In this document: positions 41,539 through 48,611 of the stretch, in pieces | How the letters are laid out: every line of letters begins with the position of its first letter | Position numbering within the stretch: position 1 is the first letter of the stretch | Assembly (NCBI RefSeq): GCF_028736115.1 | Contig: NZ_CP117877.1 | Span: forward strand, 1,674,001-1,738,000 | DNA length: 64,000 nt | Direction of reading: 5' to 3' | Source: Mucilaginibacter sp. KACC 22063 | GTDB lineage: Bacteria; Bacteroidota; Bacteroidia; Sphingobacteriales; Sphingobacteriaceae | Translations under genes and position numbers: made by a program | The notes under the pieces: model-generated | Seen by the model: the letters and a program-made list of their open reading frames with translations, nothing else | Database searches by the model: none | What the model was told of the DNA's origin: nothing

Positions 41539-42017
41539 TACTTAGTTTTTCTTACAAAGCAGTTTTTACAAACAGCAGGAGCTTTCTCATTTAACTGTGG
41601 TTTTAAGGCTGCCCAGTGTGTTGTAATTTTACCATTAATATTACTTAAAGAAAACAGCAGCTGGCCTTTTTTATAAGCTTCCTCGTCATAAACAGGGCCG
41701 TCTGTTTGCTTGTTATAGTACACATTAATCGTATTGCCAGAAAGCTTTAAATCAGTTTTATAAGTAAAGTTGGTTGTTTGTCCTGCAACTTCTAATGATC
41801 CTTGAAATTGACCATTTACTTTTTTAACAGTAAAATCCCATTCCATAACCATTCCAGGTGAATTTGAGGAACCAGACGTAGCCTCTTCAAATTCATACTT
41901 GCCAGCCCAATTTGGTTGCTGTGCAGCAGATTTCGGAATGAAGGAGAAAATACAAAGAATAACTGTAACAATAAACAGTAACCCTTTAATCAATTGTCTT
42001 TTCTCCATCATCATCAT
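41538..42017 (-). CDS. Exported hypothetical protein, DUF5991-like
   Basis: 159 residues. Signal sequence (KRQLIKGLLFIVTVILCIFS...SAAQ) preceded by four Met codons, so the exact start is open between 42008 and 42017. The mature part opens PNWAGKYEFEEATSG, which resembles DUF5991, then beta-type repeats (GQFQGSLEVAGQTTNF, NTINVYYNKQ) and a Cys pair near the end (VCKNCFV). Function unknown. It is 4 bp after the ABC-F gene and shares one base with the plug gene, so it lies in the middle of a three-gene operon. Confidence 0.65.
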   Translation of the reverse strand: MMMMEKRQLIKGLLFIVTVILCIFSFIPKSAAQQPNWAGKYEFEEATSGSSNSPGMVMEWDFTVKKVNGQFQGSLEVAGQTTNFTYKTDLKLSGNTINVYYNKQTDGPVYDEEAYKKGQLLFSLSNINGKITTHWAALKPQLNEKAPAVCKNCFVRKTK

Positions 42018-42021
42018 TCTA

Positions 42022-43947
42022 TTAAGCTTCCAGTTCTAAAATTTGTTCGGCAAGGGTTTCCCATTGCTGTTGTACTTGTTTCAGCTGGTTTTGCTTTTGT
42101 TTGTATTGTGTATTGGTATCGTTAAGCTTAGTTTTATCGTTATAAACTTGTGGATCAGCCAGTTTGTTTTCCAGTTGTTTTACTTCTTTTTCAAGTAAGG
42201 TAACCTGCTCTTCCATTTTTTGCAGATCGCTGTTCAGCTTTTTGATCTGTTTAGACTTATCGTCGGATGTGGATTGTTGCTTAACAGGGGCTGTTTCTTT
42301 TTTCTCTTCCTTCTTGGGCTGAGCTGCTGCTGTAGCTTTAGGCTCCAGTTTACGTTTAGACTGCCATTCTTCATATTCCTGGTATGTGCCCGGATATTCC
42401 TTGATTTGCTGATCTTCGATAAACCAGATCTTATTGGCGATATTATCAAGGAAATAACGATCGTGAGATACGGCAATAAAAGTACCTTCGTACTGTTGTA
42501 ATGCCTGTATCAGGATATTTACTGAAGCCATGTCCAGGTGATTGGTAGGCTCATCCAGTATCAGGAAGTTAGCATCGGCAGTAAGCGCCTTGGCTAATGC
42601 CACACGCGATTTTTCACCACCCGATAATACTTTGATCTTTTTAAATACATCATCGCCAGTGAACAGGAAGCTACCTAAAATAGATCGCAGCTCGGTGTCG
42701 GTATGTTTTGGGGCAAATGATTGCAGCTCAGAAAGTATTTCGTTCTCCAGGTGCAGTGATTCTAACTGGTGTTGCGCGAAGAACGTTTTGGTTACATTGT
42801 AGCCAGTTTCTGCTTTGCCTTCAAAATCATGGTCGGCACCTGCAACTATTCGTAACAGGGTAGATTTACCACGTCCGTTAGCACCAATCAGCGCAATCTT
42901 GTCGCCTTTTTCAATAATGGCATTAGTATGCGTCAAAATCTGCAGGCCCGGATAGCTTTTGCTCAGGTCTTCAATAGTTACAACATTACGTCCAGATTGC
43001 TTGCTGAATTTAAAGTTGAAGTTTACTGATGGGTTATCATCATCCACATCATCAACACGCTCCATCTTATCCAGCATTTTGATACGCGATTGCGCCATTT
43101 TTGCTTTGGATGCTTTGGCACGGAAACGCTCGATCAGGCGTTCTTCCTGGCGTATTTTAGCCTGCTGGTTTTTAAACTCGCCGCGTTGTATCTCTTCACG
43201 CAAAGCTTTTTCTTCCAGATAAAAGGTGTAGTTACCTGCATAAACAGTCAGCTTTCCTTTGCGCGATTCAACCGTACGGTTAATTACACGGTCAAGGAAC
43301 CAACGGTCGTGAGATACGATTACAATAGCGCCTTCAAAATTGCGCAGGTATTCTTCCAGCCATTGGATAGAAGGTAAGTCCAGGTGGTTGGTAGGCTCAT
43401 CCAGTAGTAAAATATCCGGAGCCTGTAACAGTATTTTGGCAAGCATTACACGCATGCGCCATCCACCCGAAAATTCGGCTAACTTGCGGTGCGTTTGCTC
43501 TTCTGTAAAACCTAAACCTGCTAAAATCTCATGTGCTTTATACTCAATGTTATAGCCGTCAAGTGTTTCAAACTCGTGCTGCTTATCGCTCAGCTTATTT
43601 AGTAAATCTTCGCTGTAATCAGTTTCCAGTTTCTTTAACAGGTTTTCAATCTCGGTATGCAGTTGGTTCTGGCGTTCAAAAGCCTCCATTGCTACATGCA
43701 GGATTGATTTATCAGAAGCATAAGAAAGCAAATCCTGATTTAAATAACCTATGGTAAGCTCTTTAGATTTTGATATCGTGCCGGATGTAGGTGAGTAGTC
43801 GCCCACAATTAGCTTTAGCAATGTTGTTTTACCGGTACCGTTGGCCCCAATTAGGCCAATCTTTTCTCCGGGTTTAATATGCCAGTTAGCTTCATCATAA
43901 AGGGCCCTCGCACCAATCTCAAACGTAAGGTTATTTATAGCAATCAT
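42022..43947 (-). CDS. ABC-F family ribosome-associated ATPase (Uup/EttA-like)
   Basis: 641 residues with two ABC ATPase domains and no membrane part. Walker A motifs are GANGTGKTTLLKL (first) and GANGRGKSTLLRI (second). Signatures are FSGGWRMRVMLAKIL and LSGGEKSRVALAKAL, with DEPTNHLDL and DEPTNHLDM. The linker is basic (ERFRAKASKAKMAQSRIKML). The last 80 residues form a charged coiled coil (KKLNSDLQKMEEQVTLLEKEVK), a Uup-type C-terminal domain. ABC-F proteins relieve stalled ribosomes. First gene of an operon with the DUF5991-like and plug genes. Confidence 0.95.
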   Translation of the reverse strand: MIAINNLTFEIGARALYDEANWHIKPGEKIGLIGANGTGKTTLLKLIVGDYSPTSGTISKSKELTIGYLNQDLLSYASDKSILHVAMEAFERQNQLHTEIENLLKKLETDYSEDLLNKLSDKQHEFETLDGYNIEYKAHEILAGLGFTEEQTHRKLAEFSGGWRMRVMLAKILLQAPDILLLDEPTNHLDLPSIQWLEEYLRNFEGAIVIVSHDRWFLDRVINRTVESRKGKLTVYAGNYTFYLEEKALREEIQRGEFKNQQAKIRQEERLIERFRAKASKAKMAQSRIKMLDKMERVDDVDDDNPSVNFNFKFSKQSGRNVVTIEDLSKSYPGLQILTHTNAIIEKGDKIALIGANGRGKSTLLRIVAGADHDFEGKAETGYNVTKTFFAQHQLESLHLENEILSELQSFAPKHTDTELRSILGSFLFTGDDVFKKIKVLSGGEKSRVALAKALTADANFLILDEPTNHLDMASVNILIQALQQYEGTFIAVSHDRYFLDNIANKIWFIEDQQIKEYPGTYQEYEEWQSKRKLEPKATAAAQPKKEEKKETAPVKQQSTSDDKSKQIKKLNSDLQKMEEQVTLLEKEVKQLENKLADPQVYNDKTKLNDTNTQYKQKQNQLKQVQQQWETLAEQILELEA

Positions 43948-43954
43948 TTACCCG

Positions 43955-43985
43955 CAAAGATACCGTTTAGAGAACCAAGAGACAA
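43955..43985 (-). promoter_or_regulatory. -33/-7 promoter of the ABC-F operon
   Basis: On the minus strand TTG (43985-43983), 20 bases, and TATCTTTG (43962-43955) form a full promoter. The ATG at 43947 follows after 7 bases, giving a leaderless or nearly leaderless mRNA. The TTG lies in one copy of the 14-bp tandem repeat at 43973-44000. Confidence 0.65.
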
Positions 43986-44000
43986 GAACCAAGAGACAAG
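43973..44000. repeat. Perfect 14-bp tandem duplication
   Basis: AACCAAGAGACAAG occurs twice in direct tandem (43973-43986, 43987-44000) in the divergent spacer between the ABC-F and MutS-like genes. It overlaps the -33 region of the ABC-F promoter. Confidence 0.85.
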
Positions 44001-44079
44001 ACATTGTAATAAATTATATTCAGGATAATAAATAATCGTTAATGTCTTAATTAACCGGTTGAGTATTTATTTTGGCTAT

Positions 44080-45405
44080 ATGGCAGACTTATCCTTCAAA
44101 ACTGATGAACAAACTCAGCGCGACCTTGCCCTGTTTGGGGCAACCATTGATAGAAGCATCATCAGTTTGTTTACCCCGGTCACCTATGGTGGTGTGGAAC
44201 TGTTAACACACCTCTTTAAAAATCCATTGGCCGATATAAATCTGATTAAACAGCGAATTGAGGCCATACGTTATACTGGTGAGCATTTTGACGAATTAAA
44301 ATTCGACAGGGATGATATTGATTTTGTAGAACATTACCTGCGTGCTAATCGCACAAAAAAGGCATCGAAATTAAAAGCATACAAGGATAAACTAAAATAT
44401 AGGCTGATGCCAGAACATGATTATTATGTTATTGAACGTGGTGTAATGTTAGCTGTTGAAATATTTAAACAACTGCATGATTTGCTACAGCAAAAGTATC
44501 ATCAGGAACTTACCAAATTATTAAAAACGGCTGTTATTAAAACGGCAAGCCTGTTTGAGGGTGCGCCATCCAATTACAAAACGCAAAGTTTTACCGCATG
44601 GGATACCGAGGTTTGGGACGAATGGTTAAGGAAAACAGCATACAAACAGGTAAGAGAAGTATTGGATGTAATTTACCAGTTAGATGTTTACATAGCAGTA
44701 GCTAAGAAAGTGCAAAATGATAATTATTGCTATCCTGAATTGTTGGAGTATAACAGTCCGGTATTAGAATTAGGCGGATTATATCACCCAATGCTAACCC
44801 ATCCGGTAGATAACAGTATTTCATTTGGCGAGAACAGCAATATGTGTTTTGTTACCGGTGCAAACATGGCAGGCAAGTCTACCTTACTTAAGGCTGTGGG
44901 TATTGCTGTTTACCTGGCGCATTTGGGTTTTGCAGTACCAGCCAAAAGCATGCGCACTACTGTTTTCAAAGGTTTGTTTACTACAATTAATTTATCCGAT
45001 AATATCAATGTAGGGCATAGCCATTTCTATGCAGAAGTGTTAAGGATAAAGCAAGTAGCTACCCTTATTGGCGAATTGCAGAGCATAGTTGTAATATTCG
45101 ACGAGTTGTTCAGAGGCACTAATGTTAAAGATGCCTATGAGGGATCGGTTGCTATTATCAGGGCATTGGCTAAAGTTAAAGGTTCTGTATTTATAGTTTC
45201 AACCCATATAACCGAAGTGGCTCCTCAATTACAAGACCTTCCTAATGTGCATTTCAAATGCCTGCGTTCTACTATTGAAGAGAATGAAGCCGTTTATGAT
45301 TATAAGTTAAAGGATGGAATTTCCGATGAACATTTAGGAATGCGAATTATAGAACAGGAAGGCATTGTAAATATTATTAACAGCCACACTGAAGCAAATA
45401 AATAG
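44080..45405 (+). CDS. MutS-related ATPase (domains III-V only)
   Basis: 441 residues. The C-terminal ABC-type MutS ATPase is complete: Walker A TGANMAGKSTLLK, then the N-2 segment FTTINLSDNINVGHSHF, Walker B IVVIFDELFRGTN and the His switch STHITE. The N-terminal half looks like lever helices. The mismatch-binding domain I (Phe-x-Glu) is absent, as is any Smr nuclease tail, so it is neither MutS1 nor MutS2. Bacteroidota carry such short MutS-like proteins of unknown role. The ATG at 44080 is preferred over an in-frame TTG at 44059. Confidence 0.85.
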   Translation: MADLSFKTDEQTQRDLALFGATIDRSIISLFTPVTYGGVELLTHLFKNPLADINLIKQRIEAIRYTGEHFDELKFDRDDIDFVEHYLRANRTKKASKLKAYKDKLKYRLMPEHDYYVIERGVMLAVEIFKQLHDLLQQKYHQELTKLLKTAVIKTASLFEGAPSNYKTQSFTAWDTEVWDEWLRKTAYKQVREVLDVIYQLDVYIAVAKKVQNDNYCYPELLEYNSPVLELGGLYHPMLTHPVDNSISFGENSNMCFVTGANMAGKSTLLKAVGIAVYLAHLGFAVPAKSMRTTVFKGLFTTINLSDNINVGHSHFYAEVLRIKQVATLIGELQSIVVIFDELFRGTNVKDAYEGSVAIIRALAKVKGSVFIVSTHITEVAPQLQDLPNVHFKCLRSTIEENEAVYDYKLKDGISDEHLGMRIIEQEGIVNIINSHTEANK

Positions 45406-45409
45406 GGGA

Positions 45410-45438
45410 GGTAGAATAGGCAACAATGTTATTCTACC
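45410..45438 (+). terminator. Hairpin after the MutS-like gene
   Basis: GGTAGAATA (45410-45418) pairs perfectly with TATTCTACC (45430-45438) around an 11-base loop, 4 bases after the stop codon. No strong T-run follows, so it is a probable 3'-end structure rather than a sure intrinsic terminator. Confidence 0.45.
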
Positions 45439-45568
45439 CTGCCTTAAATATCAATTATAACAGATTCTTTATTAACGTTCTTCGAAGGAGTCCTTTGTAC
45501 AAATGACAATAGGAAAAGGATAAATATTACTCGGTAACTGGCATTAGACAACCGGCAACAAACATCAA

Positions 45569-46324
45569 CTATCCTTTCACCACTTCCAGCCATGCCTGGG
45601 CCATCATATGGGCTCCTGCAACATTAGGGTGTACGCCATCGGTTGTCCAGTAGCTTCCCGGAGCAACTTCAAGGGCTTTATCAAAAATTGATTGGTAGGG
45701 GATAAATACGGCATCGTATTGAGTGGCAATCTCGCGGGCTGCTGTGCGGTATTCGTCAAACGCAGGGTACCACTTATCGTCTACTGCTTTTACGCCTTTA
45801 AGTGCAAACGGCTCACCGATGATCAGTTTTACATTTGGCAGTGCCTTCATGGTGCGGTCAAGCAGGGCTTTGTAATCGGTCCGGTATTTATCAACGGTGC
45901 CGGTGTAGCCACCACTTAGGGTGTGCCAAAAATCATTAACGCCAATGAGTATGCTTAAAACGTTTGGTTTAATATTTAAACAGTCGTTGTCCCAGCGTTC
46001 GGCTAATTGATAAACTTTATTCCCGCTGATGCCGCGGTTCCAAACCTGCAAACCTTTGTTTGCATACTTATCTAATAACCCGGCACCTGTAAAATATGCA
46101 TAACCAGTACCTAACATGCCAAAGGTATTAGGCGTATTCTCTTTTTTATCACGTCCCCAGTCGGTTATCGAGTCACCCTGAAGCAATACAATGCTGTTGT
46201 TATCAAGCGTGATTTTTTTCTTACCACGTTCCGCAGCAAAGGCAGAAGAAATGATATTAGGTATAGCTGTTGAAGCAATAACTGCAGCAGCGGTTTTGGT
46301 GATGAAATTACGGCGGTTAGTCAT
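45569..46324 (-). CDS. SGNH/GDSL-family hydrolase with Tat signal
   Basis: 251 residues. The N terminus NRRNFITKTAAAVIASTA is a twin-arginine signal, so it is exported folded. SGNH blocks in order: LLQGDSITDWG (catalytic Ser in GDS), the Gly in RGISGNKVYQ, LIGVNDFWHTL (Asn), and DGVHPNVAGAH (Asp and His). These enzymes deacetylate or deacylate sugars and lipids; bacterial members close to this pattern are often carbohydrate esterases. Monocistronic, divergent from pyrD. Confidence 0.9.
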   Translation of the reverse strand: MTNRRNFITKTAAAVIASTAIPNIISSAFAAERGKKKITLDNNSIVLLQGDSITDWGRDKKENTPNTFGMLGTGYAYFTGAGLLDKYANKGLQVWNRGISGNKVYQLAERWDNDCLNIKPNVLSILIGVNDFWHTLSGGYTGTVDKYRTDYKALLDRTMKALPNVKLIIGEPFALKGVKAVDDKWYPAFDEYRTAAREIATQYDAVFIPYQSIFDKALEVAPGSYWTTDGVHPNVAGAHMMAQAWLEVVKG

Positions 46325-46439
46325 GGGGTTATGGTTAGTAGTTCATAGGTTTTGGTTCAGATTACGCTAATCATAAACCGGCAACAGCAACGAATATAAA
46401 TATTGTTTTGTAAGATAAAAGCCTGAAACTAAAAATGGA

Positions 46440-46447
46440 TAACTTTG
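46440..46447 (+). promoter_or_regulatory. -7 box TAACTTTG 4 nt before the pyrD start
   Basis: TAACTTTG is followed by CGCC and then ATG at 46452, the leaderless layout. No TTG at the -33 spacing was found. Confidence 0.55.
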
Positions 46448-46451
46448 CGCC

Positions 46452-47495
46452 ATGTATCAGTTGATAAAGCCACTCCTTTTTAAGTTCGATCCTGAAAACG
46501 TACATCACTTTGTTGTAAAAAATCTTCGTCGCTTCAATAAGTTCCCTGGCGGTAGTGCAATAAGCCGTTCCCTTTGGCAGGTGGACGATCGGCGTTTAGA
46601 ACGCGAAGTGTTTGGACTGAAATTTAAAAACCCTGTTGGGCTGGCTGCCGGTTTCGATAAAAATGCCGAATACATCAGTGAAATGGCTAACCTTGGTTTT
46701 GGCTTTGTTGAAGTTGGAACGGTAACACCGCTGCCACAACCAGGTAATGATAAGCCAAGGATGTTTCGCCTGCCTGCTGATGGAGCGCTGATCAACCGCA
46801 TGGGCTTTAACAATAAAGGCGTGGATATGGCTGCTGCGCGCATAGCAGAATGGCGTAAAAACCGCCCGGCTGTACAGCAAGGCGTAATGATTGGTGGTAA
46901 CATTGGCAAAAATAAAAATACAGCTAACGAAGATGCTGTAAATGATTATATCATCTGTTTTGACAGGCTGTTTGATGTGGTCGATTATTTTGTGGTGAAT
47001 GTTAGCTCACCCAATACGCCGGGCTTACGCGCATTGCAGGATAAAAAGCCTTTGACTGAAATTTTAATGGCACTGCAGCAACGGAATAAAAAAAACGGTA
47101 TCCGTCGACCATTGCTTTTAAAAATAGCCCCGGATCTTACTAATGAGCAGTTAGACGATATTATTGAAATAGTTGCCGAAACAAGGATTGATGGCATTAT
47201 TGCAACCAATACTACCATAAGCAGGGAAGGGTTGCATTCGCCGGAGAAGATAACTAAAGAAACTGGCGGATTAAGCGGAAAGCCATTGACTAAAAGATCA
47301 ACCGAGGTGATACGCTATCTTTCAGAAAAATCAAACCGTGCATTTCCAATAATAGGCGCGGGGGGCATCCACTCAGCCGAAGATGCGATAGAGAAATTAA
47401 ACGCTGGTGCCTCATTAATACAATTATACACCGGCTTTATATATGAAGGCCCCGGTTTGATAGGGCGGATCAACAAAAAAATCCTGTCGGTATAA
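46452..47495 (+). CDS. pyrD: Quinone-dependent dihydroorotate dehydrogenase (class 2)
   Basis: Oxidises dihydroorotate to orotate in pyrimidine synthesis, passing electrons to quinone at the inner membrane. 347 residues, the class 2 length. The N-terminal helical extension ([20 protein letters not shown]) for membrane binding is present. Key motifs are [24 protein letters not shown], the catalytic Ser block [24 protein letters not shown] and [14 protein letters not shown]. The start is fixed by a -7 box 4 bases upstream. A strong terminator overlaps its stop codon. Confidence 0.96.
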   Translation: MYQLIKPLLFKFDPENVHHFVVKNLRRFNKFPGGSAISRSLWQVDDRRLEREVFGLKFKNPVGLAAGFDKNAEYISEMANLGFGFVEVGTVTPLPQPGNDKPRMFRLPADGALINRMGFNNKGVDMAAARIAEWRKNRPAVQQGVMIGGNIGKNKNTANEDAVNDYIICFDRLFDVVDYFVVNVSSPNTPGLRALQDKKPLTEILMALQQRNKKNGIRRPLLLKIAPDLTNEQLDDIIEIVAETRIDGIIATNTTISREGLHSPEKITKETGGLSGKPLTKRSTEVIRYLSEKSNRAFPIIGAGGIHSAEDAIEKLNAGASLIQLYTGFIYEGPGLIGRINKKILSV

Positions 47496-47513
47496 ACCAA
47501 CAGGATTTTTTTA
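47474..47513 (+). terminator. Intrinsic terminator overlapping the pyrD stop
   Basis: AATCCTGTCGGT (47480-47491) pairs with ACCAACAGGATT (47496-47507) with a single mismatch and a 4-base loop, flanked by A-run and T-run. On the + strand the stem is followed by TTTTTT. The pyrD stop codon lies in the loop. It may also serve the convergent small gene at 47540. Confidence 0.9.
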
Positions 47514-47539
47514 TGAAACAAAGATCTTAAAAGGTAAAA

Positions 47540-47713
47540 TTATTTACCAGCCAGTTTAGCTAAAACTTCGTTGTTTTTCTCGATCTGGCTCTTTTTTGGC
47601 TCTGCTGAACGGCTGCCTAACTCTAAGTTAGTAGCAAGTTTCAAGAATTGTACCTCTAAACGAGATACGGTTTTATTTCTTCTGTCTTTTCTTTTTAAAC
47701 GTGTAACACCCAT
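47540..47713 (-). CDS. Small basic protein downstream of tRNA-Cys
   Basis: 57 residues, Lys/Arg-rich at the start (MGVTRLKRKDRRNKTVSRLE), then a helical, more neutral part ending NNEVLAKLAGK. The composition is like a ribosome- or RNA-associated small protein, but no family is recognised. The frame stays open upstream into the tRNA-Cys sequence. The ATG at 47713 is chosen because a longer version would translate the tRNA. It begins 31 bases after the tRNA on the same strand, so both probably come from one transcript. Confidence 0.65.
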   Translation of the reverse strand: MGVTRLKRKDRRNKTVSRLEVQFLKLATNLELGSRSAEPKKSQIEKNNEVLAKLAGK

Positions 47714-47743
47714 GGTATTAAATTTTTTAATTATCCCCTGATG

Positions 47744-47814
47744 AGGTCGGAAGCGGATTCGAACCGCTGTAAAAGGTTTTGCAGACCTCTGCCTAGCCAC
47801 TCGGCCATCCGACC
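47744..47814 (-). tRNA. tRNA-Cys (anticodon GCA)
   Basis: 71 bases on the minus strand, beginning GGTCGGATGGCCGAGTGGC. The acceptor stem GGTCGGA pairs with TCCGACC, and the next base is U, the usual Cys discriminator. The anticodon loop is C-T-G-C-A-A-A, giving GCA. The T loop GGTTCGAATCC is standard. CCA is not encoded. Confidence 0.95.
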
Positions 47815-47861
47815 ATTTTTTAAGGAATGCAAAAATAGTAATTATTTGTTGACAGGCAATT

Positions 47862-48611
47862 TTATTTCAATGTATTTCTGGATATTTCTGAACAAAAAAT
47901 GGCAGTAGCCATAGCAACGTTCAAAGATTCTGCTTTGCCAGCCTGCGGAATAGTGACCGGAGTATTTATAATGTGCTCTGTTTCAGGTCGTATACCATTG
48001 CCTTCATTTCCCATCACTAATATCGCTTCATGGCCAAAATTGGTATTATAAATATTTTGCCCATTGAGCAAAGCGCCGAAAATAGGCAGGTTTAAGTGCG
48101 GTAGAACGTCCGGCAAATTAGTATAATGAATATTTACCCTTGATAAAGAACCCATGGTTGCCTGCACAACTTTAGGGTTATAAGCATCAACCGTATCTTC
48201 AGAGCAGATGATATTACCGATTCCGAACCAGTCTGCGGTACGGATAATAGTACCCAGATTGCCCGGATCCTGCACGCCATCAAGCGCCAGAGAAAACTTT
48301 TTGTGCAATAAATTGTAATTTAGCTCGGATTGTAAAGGGATTTTTACAAGAGCAAGTACCCCGGGCGGTGTTTTAAGACAACTGATTTTTAACATTTCAG
48401 CCGCAGAAATTTCCTGAAAATTTATTTTTTTAGATAAATTCAGCAATTTTGGGGCAAACTCGGGCAAGTGGTATATGATGTCGGTTTCGTAATGCGATTG
48501 TGCAAATTCTGTAACCGATTTATATCCCTCAACTATAAATAATTGATGTTGCCAGCGGTATTTTTTATGTTGTAAGGAAGTTATTAAACTGATTTGAGAT
48601 TTTGAAAGCAT
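47862..48611 (-). CDS. TrmH/SpoU-family RNA 2'-O-methyltransferase
   Basis: 249 residues of the SPOUT class. An N-terminal substrate-binding domain (HQLFIVEGYKSVTEF) precedes the knotted catalytic domain with DGVQDPGNLGTIIRTADWFG (motif 1, Asn/Arg), VMGNEGNGI (motif 2) and IPQAGKAESLNVAMATAIF (motif 3). It methylates a ribose in rRNA or tRNA; the exact site cannot be told. Its start overlaps the divergent TamL-like start by 10 bases. It is upstream of tRNA-Cys on the same strand, 47 bp away. Confidence 0.92.
   Translation of the reverse strand: MLSKSQISLITSLQHKKYRWQHQLFIVEGYKSVTEFAQSHYETDIIYHLPEFAPKLLNLSKKINFQEISAAEMLKISCLKTPPGVLALVKIPLQSELNYNLLHKKFSLALDGVQDPGNLGTIIRTADWFGIGNIICSEDTVDAYNPKVVQATMGSLSRVNIHYTNLPDVLPHLNLPIFGALLNGQNIYNTNFGHEAILVMGNEGNGIRPETEHIINTPVTIPQAGKAESLNVAMATAIFCSEISRNTLK

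Noticed and set aside
47714-47800. 29-residue N-terminal extension of the small basic protein
   Set aside because: The extension is the translated tRNA-Cys sequence; the ATG at 47713 is the real start.
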